Source: Mesorhizobium sp. GbtcB19 (GTDB taxonomy: Bacteria > Pseudomonadota > Alphaproteobacteria > Rhizobiales > Rhizobiaceae). Taken from it: a stretch of 64,000 nucleotides of DNA. The translations under genes and the position numbers were made by a program. The notes under the pieces were generated by a model. It had not been told where the DNA came from. It was given only the letters and a program-made list of their open reading frames with translations, and did not search any database. Below are positions 16,667 through 25,258 of the stretch, piece by piece; position 1 is the stretch's first letter, and each line of letters begins with the position of its first letter. The stretch is from the NCBI RefSeq assembly GCF_019091085.1, contig NZ_JAGXJY010000024.1, positions 1-64,000 of the forward strand. The letters are read 5' to 3'.

Positions 16667-17851
16667 TCAGCGAAACCGCGCCGCCGTCCAGGCCCCACCC
16701 GTCGCGTTCGACTCCACCGCCGCCGCCACGAACTTCACGCCGCGCGCGCCGTCGACGACATCGGGTACCTGCGCCGCCCGCGCGGCATCGACCGTTCCGC
16801 CCGACCGATGCGCGCGAATGATGTCGGCAGCGTCGCGGTAGAAATTGGCGAAGGCCTCGATATAGCCCTCGGGATGCGCCGCAGGCATGCGCGACACGCG
16901 CCGGGCTTCCGCCGTCGAGCCATGGCCGCCGCGCAGCAGTGTGCGGGTTTCCTCGCCATAGGGCGAGAAGCGCAGTTCCTCCGGCCGCGAACCCGACCAT
17001 TCGAGCCCGGCCTTCTCGCCATAGATGCGCACCAAAAGATCGTTGTAATGGCCGGGTGAGGTCTGGCTGGCAAGGATAGTGCCGCGCGCGCCGCCCGTCC
17101 AGCGTAAGAGCACATGCGCGTTGTCGTCGAGCCGCCGTCCGGGCACGGCGGTGAACAGGTCGGCGGAAACCGCTTCGGCCTCGAAACCGGAGATGAAGCT
17201 CGCCAGATTGAAGGCGTGCACGCCGATATCGGCGAGCACCGCGGATTGCCCTGCCCGCGCCGGATCGGTGCGCCATTCCGCCTGCTTCTGGCCGTCGGCG
17301 TCGATCGGCTTGGTCAGCCAGTCCTGGATATAGGCGCCATGCACCGACACGATGCGGCCGAGCTCGCCCGCCGCCACCATTTCGCGCGCCTGGCGCACCA
17401 TGGCGTAGCCGGTGTTGTTGAGCGTGACGACGAAGCGGCGCTTCCTCGCCTTGGTCAGCGCCACCAGCGCTTCGGCCTCGCCAAGCGTCGTCGAAAGTGG
17501 TTTGTCGCAGATCACGTCGATGCCGGCCTCGAGGAAGGCCGTCGCGATCGGCGCATGCAAATGGTTGGGCGTGACGATGACCACCGCCTCGATGCCGTCC
17601 GGCCGCGCCGCCTCGGCCTTCGCCATGGCATGATAGTCGGCATAGCTGCGCTCGGGCGCGATGCCGATCTCGGCGGCTGAGGCGGCGGCGTTTTTCGGAT
17701 CGGAGGACAGCGCGCCGGCGACCAGCGCGATCTGGTCGTCGAGCCGCATGGCAAGGCGATGCACGGCGCCGATGAAGGCATTGCGGCCGCCTCCGACCAT
17801 GCCGACCCGCAGGCGTTGGCGCGAGATTCCGTCAGCGGTTGCATAGACCAT
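16667..17851 (-). CDS. Gfo/Idh/MocA family oxidoreductase
   Basis: A 394-aa NAD(P)-dependent dehydrogenase of the Gfo/Idh/MocA family. The N-terminal Rossmann motif is RVGMVGGGRNAFIGAVHRLA near residue 13; the sugar-dehydrogenase lysine lies in the CDKPLSTTLGEA motif near residue 106; the C-terminal half is the substrate-binding alpha/beta domain. Related enzymes oxidise cyclitols or sugars such as inositol. Start: ATG 17851 with AGGGAGG upstream; the frame is open to 18037 without ribosome sites. It is divergent from the RpiR regulator and so probably part of the same regulon as 19109-27224. Confidence 0.9.
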   Translation of the reverse strand: MVYATADGISRQRLRVGMVGGGRNAFIGAVHRLAMRLDDQIALVAGALSSDPKNAAASAAEIGIAPERSYADYHAMAKAEAARPDGIEAVVIVTPNHLHAPIATAFLEAGIDVICDKPLSTTLGEAEALVALTKARKRRFVVTLNNTGYAMVRQAREMVAAGELGRIVSVHGAYIQDWLTKPIDADGQKQAEWRTDPARAGQSAVLADIGVHAFNLASFISGFEAEAVSADLFTAVPGRRLDDNAHVLLRWTGGARGTILASQTSPGHYNDLLVRIYGEKAGLEWSGSRPEELRFSPYGEETRTLLRGGHGSTAEARRVSRMPAAHPEGYIEAFANFYRDAADIIRAHRSGGTVDAARAAQVPDVVDGARGVKFVAAAVESNATGGAWTAARFR

Positions 17852-17910
17852 GATTGCGATTATCCTCCCTGATTGGCGACCCGTTGCCGATGCCGCCTGC
17901 CATAATTTTT

Positions 17911-17924
17911 CGAATGATATTTCT
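17911..17924. promoter_or_regulatory. Weak RpiR-type operator candidate
   Basis: CGAA-TGATAT-TTCT in the AT-rich divergent spacer between the Gfo/Idh and RpiR genes. It matches the GGAA-N6-TTCC pattern except for the outermost base on each side. Offered only because two full matches occur upstream of 19109. Confidence 0.3.
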
Positions 17925-18035
17925 ATTTTTAATTTTGTAAAACTCTTGTGCCGCGATAGCGTTCTCGTGGTCCGGCCGATGGGCCGCATCCGGAGGGAGG
18001 TTCGGGGTGTTTCAAACCGTCTTTGGGTACGACGC

Positions 18036-18935
18036 ATGAGCGGCCGGCGTGAAGTGGCCGACGAAGCGTCTGCACGCAGCCTGGAGACGGCGGCAAGAAA
18101 GCGGAGCCGATCGCTGGCGGCGCTTGGCTATACCAAGCCACAAACCTACGAAGAACTGCGCGCCGTGCTTTCCTCCGGCACCGTGCATTTCCCGAAGCGG
18201 CTTCGCCAGGTCGCGATCTTCCTCTGGCAGCATCCGAGCGAAGTGGCGCTGGGCACGATCGCGCAGGTGGCGGACCAGGCCGGTGTGCAACCCTCGACCC
18301 TGGTGCGTTTCGCGCAGATCTTCGGCTATTCCGGCTTTTCCGATTTCCAGGCCCTGTTCAAGGATCGCATGAAAGGCTCCTGGCCCGAAACCCAGGGAAG
18401 TCCGGAAAAAGCGGTGGAGCCCAACGCGCACCTGCATTTCCTCAACGGCCTGGTCGGCGCCTCGCAGGCCTCGCTCGGCCGCATCGGCAATACATTCGAC
18501 ATCGGCAGCTTCGAGACGATGATCGATCATCTGGCGGCGGCGGAGCTGATCTATGTCATCGGCAGCAAGCGCGCCTTCCCGGTCACCACCTATCTGTCGC
18601 TGACGCTGTCACAGCAGGGCGTGCGCAACGTGCTGGTCGACAATGTCGGCTCGACCGCGCTCGACCAGGTCGGCTGCATCACGCCGCGCGACGCCGTGCT
18701 CGCCGTCTCCTTCAGCCCCTATAATTCGATCACGCCGGACCTCGTCGCCGTCGCGCATGAGCGCAAGGCACGCATCCTCACCATCACCGACAGCACCTTT
18801 TCGCCGCTGGTGAAACTCTCCGACACCTGGCTGGAAGTGGTCGAGCAGGACTTTGGCGGTTTCCGCTCGCTTGCCGCCTCGCTGGCCGTCGGCATGGCCT
18901 TGGTCCACGGCGTCGTTGCACAGCGGACAGGCTGA
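18036..18935 (+). CDS. RpiR/MurR-family transcriptional regulator
   Basis: A 299-aa regulator with an N-terminal RpiR-type helix-turn-helix (about 45-120; TIAQVADQAGVQPSTLVRFAQIFGYSGFSDFQALF) and a C-terminal SIS domain (about 150-295; AELIYVIGSKRAFPVTTY) that binds a phosphosugar effector. The start is uncertain: ATG 18036 gives the usual family length, but ATG 17979 is in frame. It is transcribed away from the Gfo/Idh gene and towards the SDR-to-transporter operon. The two GGAA-N6-TTCC elements at 19057 and 19085 are its likely operators. Confidence 0.9.
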   Translation: MSGRREVADEASARSLETAARKRSRSLAALGYTKPQTYEELRAVLSSGTVHFPKRLRQVAIFLWQHPSEVALGTIAQVADQAGVQPSTLVRFAQIFGYSGFSDFQALFKDRMKGSWPETQGSPEKAVEPNAHLHFLNGLVGASQASLGRIGNTFDIGSFETMIDHLAAAELIYVIGSKRAFPVTTYLSLTLSQQGVRNVLVDNVGSTALDQVGCITPRDAVLAVSFSPYNSITPDLVAVAHERKARILTITDSTFSPLVKLSDTWLEVVEQDFGGFRSLAASLAVGMALVHGVVAQRTG

Positions 18936-18937
18936 CA

Positions 18938-19040
18938 AGAGCAATTCCAGGAAAAGTGTGGAGCGGTTTTTCGTCCGGAATTGCGCAAGACAAGGAGATA
19001 GAGCGGTTCACCGGTTCCATGAAAACGGTGAACCGCTCTA
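18938..19040. repeat. Interspersed palindromic repeat, family R1, copy 3 (complete)
   Basis: The most complete copy. The first half pairs GCAATTCC with GGAATTGC. The second half (about 18999-19040) is a near-perfect hairpin with arms AGAGCGGTTCACCG and CGGTGAACCGCTCT. It sits just after the RpiR stop and before the promoter of the SDR operon. Confidence 0.85.
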
Positions 19041-19056
19041 GCGAGGTTGACTATCG

Positions 19057-19070
19057 GGAACTCTCGTTCC
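19057..19070. promoter_or_regulatory. Putative RpiR operator 1 (GGAA-N6-TTCC)
   Basis: GGAA-CTCTCG-TTCC, 39 bp upstream of the SDR start. The pattern equals the GGAA-N6-TTCC motif reported for the RpiR-family regulator IolR of Sinorhizobium. A second match lies 28 bp downstream. Confidence 0.55.
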
Positions 19071-19084
19071 ATATTTGAAAAAAT

Positions 19085-19098
19085 GGAAACTTTGTTCC
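19085..19098. promoter_or_regulatory. Putative RpiR operator 2 (GGAA-N6-TTCC)
   Basis: GGAA-ACTTTG-TTCC, ending 10 bp before the SDR ATG and just before its GGGAGGAGG ribosome site, where bound protein would block transcription. It also forms part of a larger inverted repeat TTCCAT...ATGGAA (19067-19088) that joins the two sites. Confidence 0.55.
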
Positions 19099-19108
19099 GG
19101 GAGGAGGA

Positions 19109-19891
19109 ATGGAGGTTCGTCTCGACGGCAAGGTGGTGCTGGTTACCGGCGCGACGCAAGGCATCGGCCGGGCGATTGCCGAGATGCTTGCGCGCTCGGG
19201 TGCTGCCGGACTGCTGATCACCGGCCGGGACCAGAAGCGCGGCGATGCGGTTGCCGCCGAGCTGTCGGCCATGGGCACCGCCACAATCTTCGCTGCCGCC
19301 GATCTCGGCGATCCCAAAGCCCCGGCGCGACTGGCTGGGGCCTGTATCGAACGCTTCGGCCGCATCGACGGCCTGGTCAACGCCGCCGGCCTGACCGACC
19401 GTGCCTCCTTCGTCGACGCCACGCTCGACGATTGGGCATCGCTGTTTGCCGTCAACGCCCGCGCGCCGTTCTTCCTGATGCAGGCGGCGATTGCCGATAT
19501 GAAGAAGCGCGGCCAGGGCGGCGCCATCGTCAATATCCTGTCGATCAACGCGCATTGCGGCGCGCCGGAGCTTGCCGTCTATTCCGCCACCAAGGGCGCG
19601 CTGGCGACGCTGACCAAGAACGCCGCCAATGCCCACCGCTTCGACCGCATCCGCGTGAACGGCATCAATGTCGGCTGGACCGACACCCCGGCCGAACGCG
19701 TCATGCAGGCCGAGACGCTGGGTCACGGTCCGGGCTGGCTCGACGCCGCCAACGCTGCCCAGCCTTTTGGCCGGTTGCTTTCAGTCAACGACATCGCCAA
19801 CCTTGCCGTCTTCCTGCTTTCCGATGCTGCCGGCCCGATGACCGGTGCCGTGATCGACCAGGAACAGGCTGTGATCGGAGCCAACCGGTGA
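19109..19891 (+). CDS. Short-chain dehydrogenase/reductase (SDR)
   Basis: A 260-aa classical SDR, NAD(P)-dependent. The cofactor motif TGATQGIG is at residue 14, the NAG-type motif reads NAAG near 90, and the catalytic Ser and Tyr-x3-Lys are in ILSINAHCG and YSATKGA (near residues 145 and 159). It probably oxidises a polyol or sugar acid together with the next gene. Start: ATG 19109 after GGGAGGAGG. Its stop overlaps the GTG of the mannitol-dehydrogenase-family gene (GTGA). It is the first gene of a seven-gene operon ending at 27224. Confidence 0.93.
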   Translation: MEVRLDGKVVLVTGATQGIGRAIAEMLARSGAAGLLITGRDQKRGDAVAAELSAMGTATIFAAADLGDPKAPARLAGACIERFGRIDGLVNAAGLTDRASFVDATLDDWASLFAVNARAPFFLMQAAIADMKKRGQGGAIVNILSINAHCGAPELAVYSATKGALATLTKNAANAHRFDRIRVNGINVGWTDTPAERVMQAETLGHGPGWLDAANAAQPFGRLLSVNDIANLAVFLLSDAAGPMTGAVIDQEQAVIGANR

Positions 19892-21417
19892 GGCGGTCCG
19901 AAAGCCTCGCACCTGCCCTGCTCGGCCGCCTTCCGTCGGCAGTTCGAAAGCCGGCTTACGATCGCGCGGCGCTCAAGCCCGGCATCGCGCATATCGGCGT
20001 CGGCGCCTTCCATCGCTGCCATCAGGCCGAATACACCGACGACCTGCTGGAGAACAGTTTCGACCGCTGGGGGCTGATCGGTATCAACATCCGCCCGCCT
20101 TTGCTTGCGGGGACGCTCGGCCGGCAGAACGGGCTCTACACGCGGCTCATCCGCGAGAACGACGAGGTCGAAGCGCGCATCATCGGCAGTATCGTGCGCG
20201 TTGTCGACAGCCAGGACGGCGCGGCGCCCGCGCTGGACGTGCTCGCCTCGCCCGAGATCGAAATGGTCACCATGACGGTGACCGAAAAAGGCTATTGCCA
20301 CATCCCCTCGAGCGGCGCGCTCGACCTCGACAACCCCGATATCGCGCACGATCTCGCCAGTCCCGAGGCGCCGCGCAGCGTGCCGGGCATTCTGGCACGG
20401 GCGCTGGAACTGCGCATGGCCTCGCATGGCCGGCCGGTGACGCTGCTGTCCTGCGACAACATCCCGACCAACGGCGTCATCCTCGGCAATGTGGTGCGCG
20501 CCTTCGCCGAACGGCGCGGCGGGAAGCTGGCCGACTGGATCGAAGCCAATGTCGCCTTCCCCTCGGCCATGGTCGACCGCATCGCGCCGGCGACGAGCGC
20601 GGCCGATATCGGCACGGTCGAGCAGCGCTATGGCTATCATGACAGCGCCGTCGTCGTCGGCGAGCGTTTCCGCCAATGGGTGATCGAGAACCGCTTCGCC
20701 GGCCGCGTGCCGCGCTGGGATCGCGTTGGCGCGACCTTCATCGACGACGTCACCCCCTTCGAGCATCTCAAGATGCGGGTGCTGAACGGCGCCCAGACGA
20801 CGCTCAGCTATCTCGGCGTTCTAGGTGGCTTCGAGCACACATCGGATGCTATCGCAAACTCGCTGCTGGCGAATTTCGTGCGCCGCATGCTGACCGAGGA
20901 AACGCTGCCGACGCTGATGGCCGTGCCCGGCATCGTGCCAGCGGCCTATGTCGAGCAGAGCCTTTCTCGCCTCGCCAACACCGCGATCCGCCACCGCAAC
21001 CACCAGATCGCCACCGACGGCTCGCAGAAGATCGTGCAGCGCCTGCTGAACCCGATCCGCGACCGCCTGGCCAAGGGCGCCAGCATCGAACTCCTGTCGG
21101 TCCCCGTGGCCGGCTGGATGGCCTATCTGGTCAAGGCTTCGACGCGGTTCGGCCGCGCCTGGCAAGTGTCCGACCCGTTCGCAGAAAGAATTGCGGCGAT
21201 TGCCGACCGCATCGGTTCTGACGGCAACGCACTCGCCGACGCAATCCTCGCCATCGACGCCATCTTCGATCCGCAACTGGCCGCGAACGCCAAATTCCGC
21301 GCGCATGTTGTCGCCGGCCTCGACGGCCTGCTCTCGAATGATCCGATGGGCTTGGTCAGACAAGTCTGTTCTGGGCCAACAGATGCGCGGTTGAAGCAGT
21401 CGGCTCGATCTGCATAG
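19888..21417 (+). CDS. Mannitol dehydrogenase/fructuronate reductase family protein
   Basis: A 509-aa polyol-specific long-chain dehydrogenase. The N-terminal cofactor region contains GIAHIGVGAFHRCHQAEYTDDL near residue 30; the C-terminal catalytic segment includes MRVLNGAQTTLSYLG near 295 (family Lys/Asn region with NG..) and KIVQRLLNPIRDRL near 385. Members interconvert polyols and ketoses (mannitol/fructose, fructuronate/mannonate and similar). Start: GTG 19888, overlapping the SDR stop by GTGA; the frame is open far upstream but inside the SDR gene. The substrate is unknown; the CUT2 importer downstream suggests a sugar alcohol. Confidence 0.9.
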   Translation: MRRSESLAPALLGRLPSAVRKPAYDRAALKPGIAHIGVGAFHRCHQAEYTDDLLENSFDRWGLIGINIRPPLLAGTLGRQNGLYTRLIRENDEVEARIIGSIVRVVDSQDGAAPALDVLASPEIEMVTMTVTEKGYCHIPSSGALDLDNPDIAHDLASPEAPRSVPGILARALELRMASHGRPVTLLSCDNIPTNGVILGNVVRAFAERRGGKLADWIEANVAFPSAMVDRIAPATSAADIGTVEQRYGYHDSAVVVGERFRQWVIENRFAGRVPRWDRVGATFIDDVTPFEHLKMRVLNGAQTTLSYLGVLGGFEHTSDAIANSLLANFVRRMLTEETLPTLMAVPGIVPAAYVEQSLSRLANTAIRHRNHQIATDGSQKIVQRLLNPIRDRLAKGASIELLSVPVAGWMAYLVKASTRFGRAWQVSDPFAERIAAIADRIGSDGNALADAILAIDAIFDPQLAANAKFRAHVVAGLDGLLSNDPMGLVRQVCSGPTDARLKQSARSA

Positions 21418-21436
21418 TTTGCCCCTGGGAGGCATC

Positions 21437-22348
21437 ATGAAACTTGGACTGCTCACAGCACCATTTCCGGATACTCCGCTGAACGAGGTCGTCGACTGGG
21501 CGCGCTCGGTCGGCTTCGAAGCGCTGGAAATCGCCTGCTGGCCGAAGACTTCGAGCGCTGGCAGGCGCTATGCCGGCACCAGCCATATCGACGTGGACAT
21601 CCCGGCCTCCGCGGCGAAGGACCTCGCCGCCGAGCTTACCGGCAGGGGCATAACCATCTCCGGTCTCGGCTTCTACCCCAACCCCCTGCATCCGGACCAG
21701 GCGCATCGCGAGGCTGTGATCGATCACCTGAAAAAGGTAGTCGTGCTGGCGAGCCGCATGGGGGTGACGCTGGTCAACACCTTCTGCGGCGGCGACGCCT
21801 CGAAGACCGTCGACGCCAATTGGGAGGACGCGCAAAAAGTCTGGCCGTCGATCATCGCCCATGCGCGCGAGCATGGCGTGAAACTCGCCTTCGAGAACTG
21901 CCCCATGATCTTCAGCTATGACGAATGGCCGGGCGGGCACAACATCGCCTACTCGCCTTACGTCTGGCGCCGCATCCTCGAAGCCTGGGGCGGCGATGTC
22001 GGCATGAATTTCGACCCTTCGCATCTCGTCTGGCAGATGATCGACAAGGAGCGCTTCATCCGCGAGTTCGGCGCAAACATGCTGCATGTGCATGCCAAGG
22101 ACCTGATGATTGATCATGATGGTTTGTACGAGCGCGGAATCCTTTCCGCCGGCATAGGCTGGCAGGTGCCGCGCATGCCGGGGCTTGGCGACATCGACTG
22201 GAGCAGGATTTTTTCGGGCCTCTACCGGGCCGGATATGACGGGCCGGTCATCATCGAGCATGAGGACCGGCGCTTCGAGGGGACGGATGAAAAGGTGAAG
22301 CGCGGCTTCCTGCTGGCCCGCGACGTGCTGCGCCCCTTCATCAAATGA
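21437..22348 (+). CDS. Sugar phosphate isomerase/epimerase family protein (TIM barrel)
   Basis: A 303-aa xylose-isomerase-like TIM-barrel protein. It starts MKLGLLTAPFPDTPL, with metal-ligand-type residues in LAFENCPM (near 155), MNFDPSHLVWQ (near 195), LHVHAKD (near 220) and VIIEHEDRRFEG (near 275). Such enzymes isomerise or epimerise ketoses with a divalent metal. Start: ATG 21437 after CTGGGAGG; an ATG at 21419 is in frame but lacks a ribosome site. It lies 19 bp after the dehydrogenase and likely acts in the same pathway. Confidence 0.9.
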   Translation: MKLGLLTAPFPDTPLNEVVDWARSVGFEALEIACWPKTSSAGRRYAGTSHIDVDIPASAAKDLAAELTGRGITISGLGFYPNPLHPDQAHREAVIDHLKKVVVLASRMGVTLVNTFCGGDASKTVDANWEDAQKVWPSIIAHAREHGVKLAFENCPMIFSYDEWPGGHNIAYSPYVWRRILEAWGGDVGMNFDPSHLVWQMIDKERFIREFGANMLHVHAKDLMIDHDGLYERGILSAGIGWQVPRMPGLGDIDWSRIFSGLYRAGYDGPVIIEHEDRRFEGTDEKVKRGFLLARDVLRPFIK

Positions 22349-22439
22349 CGAAGAGCTTGGCCCCGATAGCTTCGGCGCCCTGGAACTGAACTGAAAAATC
22401 GAACTGAACTGAAAAAAATCAATGTGGAGGAGTACTGAC

Positions 22440-23474
22440 ATGAAGAAACATCTGACCGTGGCCTCGCTGCTTGCCGGCGCCGCCTTGCTTGCCTCGGTGG
22501 GCGCCTCGGCCGCCGCCGGCAAGTACACGATCGGCATTTCCAACACCGTGCAGGGCAATGGCTGGCGCGAGGAGATGATCTGCGCCATGAAGGCACAGGC
22601 GCTCGCTTCCGGCGAAGTGGCGAAGCTCAACATCGCCCACCGCAACACCGACGCGGCCGGCCAGCTCGAGGACATTCGCAACCTGATCAGCGCCAAGGTC
22701 GACGCCATCGTCGTCAACCCGGCTGATCCGGCCGGCATCAAGGCGGGTCTGGAAGAAGCCACCAAGGCCGGCATCGTCGTCGTCGCCGTCGACCAGGCGG
22801 TGACCGAACCCTCCGCCTACATCATCTCCAACAACCAGGAACAATACGCCTATCTCGGCGCCAAGTGGCTGTTCCAGCAGATGGGCGGCAAGGGCGAGGT
22901 GTTCTATATGCGCGGCGCCGCCGGCGCTTCGGCCGACAGCGACCGCGACAAAGGTTTTAAGAAGGCGCTGGCCGAATTCCCCGACGTAAAGGTCGCACAG
23001 GAGGTCTTCACCGGCTGGCAGCAGGACCAGGCCAAGCAGCAGATCCTCTCCTTCCTCGCCACCGGCACGCCGATCAACGGCATCTGGACCTCCGGCATCG
23101 ACAACGTCATCGTCGACGCGCTGGTCGAGCAGCAGGCGCCGATGGTGCCGGTCGTCGGCGCCGACAATGCCGGCTTCGTCGGCCAGCTGAACACGGTCAA
23201 GGGTCTGGTCGGCGCTGCCGTCACCAACCCCGGCTCGATCGGCGGCGCCGGCGTCACGCTCGCCTTGCAGATCCTCGACGGCAAGAAGCCAGCGCAGCAG
23301 ACCGTGCTGGTCAATCCGGAACTCTGGGAAAACGCCACCGACGCAGGCAAGGCCAAGCTGAAGTCCGCCGCCGACCCGTCGCTCAGCCCCGAATGGCCGG
23401 TCTCGATCTCGATCCCGGACTGGACCACCTACACCAAGGACCAGATCGTCGCCTGCAAAGGCCCGGGCGAGTAA
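22440..23474 (+). CDS. Periplasmic sugar-binding protein, CUT2 (RbsB-like)
   Basis: A 344-aa binding protein of the periplasmic-binding-protein-like (RbsB) family. The signal peptide is MKKHLTVASLLAGAALLASV with cleavage near SAAAG; the mature part starts KYTIGISNTVQGNGWREEM. A hinge/ligand segment reads DAIVVNPADPAGIKAGLEEA, and YMRGAAGASADSDR is near 160. Start: ATG 22440 after TGGAGGA. It feeds the ATPase and two permeases encoded at 23699-27224. The ligand is unknown; context favours a polyol or aldopentose-like sugar. Confidence 0.93.
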   Translation: MKKHLTVASLLAGAALLASVGASAAAGKYTIGISNTVQGNGWREEMICAMKAQALASGEVAKLNIAHRNTDAAGQLEDIRNLISAKVDAIVVNPADPAGIKAGLEEATKAGIVVVAVDQAVTEPSAYIISNNQEQYAYLGAKWLFQQMGGKGEVFYMRGAAGASADSDRDKGFKKALAEFPDVKVAQEVFTGWQQDQAKQQILSFLATGTPINGIWTSGIDNVIVDALVEQQAPMVPVVGADNAGFVGQLNTVKGLVGAAVTNPGSIGGAGVTLALQILDGKKPAQQTVLVNPELWENATDAGKAKLKSAADPSLSPEWPVSISIPDWTTYTKDQIVACKGPGE

Positions 23475-23493
23475 GCGTCGAGACGCCCTTCTG

Positions 23494-23639
23494 CCTTCTC
23501 CCCTTGTGGGAGAAGGTGGATCGGCGCGCTAGCGCCGAGACGGATGAGGGGTGTTCCAGGGAACGCCAACGTCTCATTCCGCTGGAACACCCCTCATCCG
23601 TCGCCTCCGGCGACACCTTCTCCCACAAGGGGAGAAGGT
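23494..23639. repeat. Large palindromic repeat, family R2, copy a
   Basis: Nested inverted repeats between the binding-protein and ATPase genes of one operon. The outer arms are CTTCTCCCCTTGTGGGAGAA and its complement at the right end. The inner arms carry CGGATGAGGGGTGTTCC and GGAACACCCCTCATCCG. The same modules recur at 57479. As transcribed RNA it would fold into a very stable structure and could lower expression of downstream genes relative to the binding protein. Confidence 0.85.
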
Positions 23640-23698
23640 AGAAGCCACCTGGCTTCATCCGGCGCCTGCATTAGTTTCTGGAACGAGAACCACACGAT

Positions 23699-25258
23699 TT
23701 GACAACAAACCCATTGCCGCAAAATCCTCTCCTCGACGCCACCGGTGTCGCGAAAAACTACGGTGCGGTTGCAGCGCTGCGCAACGCTTCGCTGTCCGTG
23801 TTGCCGGGCGAGGTCCATGCGCTGATGGGCGCCAACGGCGCCGGCAAGTCGACGCTGGTGAAGATCCTGACCGGAGCGATCAACGCCGATGCCGGCCGCA
23901 TCCTGATCCGAGGCCAGCAGCTTGATGTCCGCTCGCCTGCCGCAGCCCGCCGCGCCGGCCTGCTGCCGGTCTACCAGGAACCTTCGCTGATCCCTGATCT
24001 CGATGTCTTGTCCAACCTCAGGCTGACCAGGACGCCGGTCGAGCCGTTCCGCGCCTGGGTGCGCGAGCTCGGCATTCCGAACCTCGACATCCGCGACACC
24101 GCGCGCGACATCCCTTTGGCCATCCTGCGCGTGCTCGACCTGGCGCGCGCGCTCGCCGTCGAACCCGACGTGCTCCTGCTCGACGAGATGACTGCCGCAC
24201 TTCCCGCGAACCTTGCCGAAAAGGTGCTTGAAGTGGTGCGCCGCCAAGGTGACGCCGGCCGCTCCGTCATCTTCATCTCGCACCGTTTCGTCGAGATCTC
24301 AGCGCTCTGCGACCGCGCCACCGTTCTGCGCGACGGCTCGACGGTCGGCGTCGTCGACATCGAACCGGGCGTCGAGGAAAGAATCGTCGAGATGATGCTC
24401 GGCACGCGCATCGAGAAGACACGCGTTGGGGCGCGCACGGCAAATGATGTCGCTGCTGCCAGCGGCGGCCGCCCGCGCCTGTCGGTCCGCAACTTGCAGC
24501 TCGGCACCAAGCTCAACGATGTCTCCTTCGATCTCGCCAATGGTGAAGTCGTTGGTGTGTTTGCGCTCGAGGGCCAGGGCCAGGACGAGCTCTTCGCCGC
24601 CCTTGCCGGCTCGATCCGTCCGACCGGCGGCACCATCGATGTCGATGGCGCACCGGTGAAATTCTCGCATCCGAGCGATGCCATTCAGGCCGGCATCGCC
24701 TACGTACCTGGCGACCGCACCGAGGCCTTGGCCATGCAGCGCTCGGTGCGCGAGAACATCGCGCTGCCTTTCAGCGCGGGGCTGCGCAAATGGGGACCGA
24801 TCCGCATGCGGCGCGAGCAGGTGGTCGTCTCCGGCGCGATCGGCAGATTGCAGATCGACACCCGCGCCCAGGGCGAGGTGCAGCGCCTCTCCGGCGGCAA
24901 CCAGCAGAAAGTGACCATTGCCCGCTGGATTGCGGCCAACGCCCGCACCATCCTTTGCTTCGACCCGACGCGCGGCATCGATGTCGGCACCAAGCAAGAG
25001 ATCTACAAATTGCTGCGCGAGCTCGCCGGCCAGGGCAAGTCGGTGCTGTTCTACACATCCGAAATGGAAGAGGTGCAGCGTGTCTGCGACCGCGTCATCG
25101 TCATTTTCGGCGGCCGCGTCGTCGACACTTTTTCGGTCGAAGAGGCCGACGAGCCGGCGCTGATGCGGGCCGCCTACGGCCTGCCGCGCGGCGCCAGGGC
25201 GGATGTCGGCATCCTTGCCGACGTCAGGCCCGCCTCCGATGCGGAGGCCGCGTCATGA
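23699..25258 (+). CDS. Sugar ABC transporter ATPase, CUT2 (RbsA-like), variant first domain
   Basis: A 519-aa protein with two nucleotide-binding domains. Domain 1 has Walker A GANGAGKST (near residue 45) and Q-loop VYQEPSL, but its signature region reads IPLAILRVLDLARAL rather than LSxGQ, is about 25 residues shorter than in RbsA, and Walker B continues DEMTAAL instead of DEPTAAL. Domain 2 has the RbsA-type degenerate Walker A (EGQGQDEL) and a canonical LSGGNQQKVTIARW plus DPTRGIDVG. The start is uncertain: TTG 23699 has only weak ribosome support and TTG 23714 is possible. It overlaps the next permease by ATGA. Confidence 0.9.
   Translation: MTTNPLPQNPLLDATGVAKNYGAVAALRNASLSVLPGEVHALMGANGAGKSTLVKILTGAINADAGRILIRGQQLDVRSPAAARRAGLLPVYQEPSLIPDLDVLSNLRLTRTPVEPFRAWVRELGIPNLDIRDTARDIPLAILRVLDLARALAVEPDVLLLDEMTAALPANLAEKVLEVVRRQGDAGRSVIFISHRFVEISALCDRATVLRDGSTVGVVDIEPGVEERIVEMMLGTRIEKTRVGARTANDVAAASGGRPRLSVRNLQLGTKLNDVSFDLANGEVVGVFALEGQGQDELFAALAGSIRPTGGTIDVDGAPVKFSHPSDAIQAGIAYVPGDRTEALAMQRSVRENIALPFSAGLRKWGPIRMRREQVVVSGAIGRLQIDTRAQGEVQRLSGGNQQKVTIARWIAANARTILCFDPTRGIDVGTKQEIYKLLRELAGQGKSVLFYTSEMEEVQRVCDRVIVIFGGRVVDTFSVEEADEPALMRAAYGLPRGARADVGILADVRPASDAEAAS

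Noticed and set aside
19075-21417. 780-codon frame suggesting an SDR-dehydrogenase fusion
   Set aside because: Its first 270 codons are out of frame with the real SDR; the dehydrogenase starts at GTG 19888 in a GTGA overlap.
21356-22774. 472-codon minus-strand frame over the isomerase and binding-protein genes
   Set aside because: Antisense; covers a clear intergenic gap and has no family resemblance.
23494-23639. Possible CRISPR or attachment site because of repeated palindromic blocks
   Set aside because: Only two inverted modules with no regular spacers and no cas genes; the same element recurs at 57479 as a dispersed repeat.
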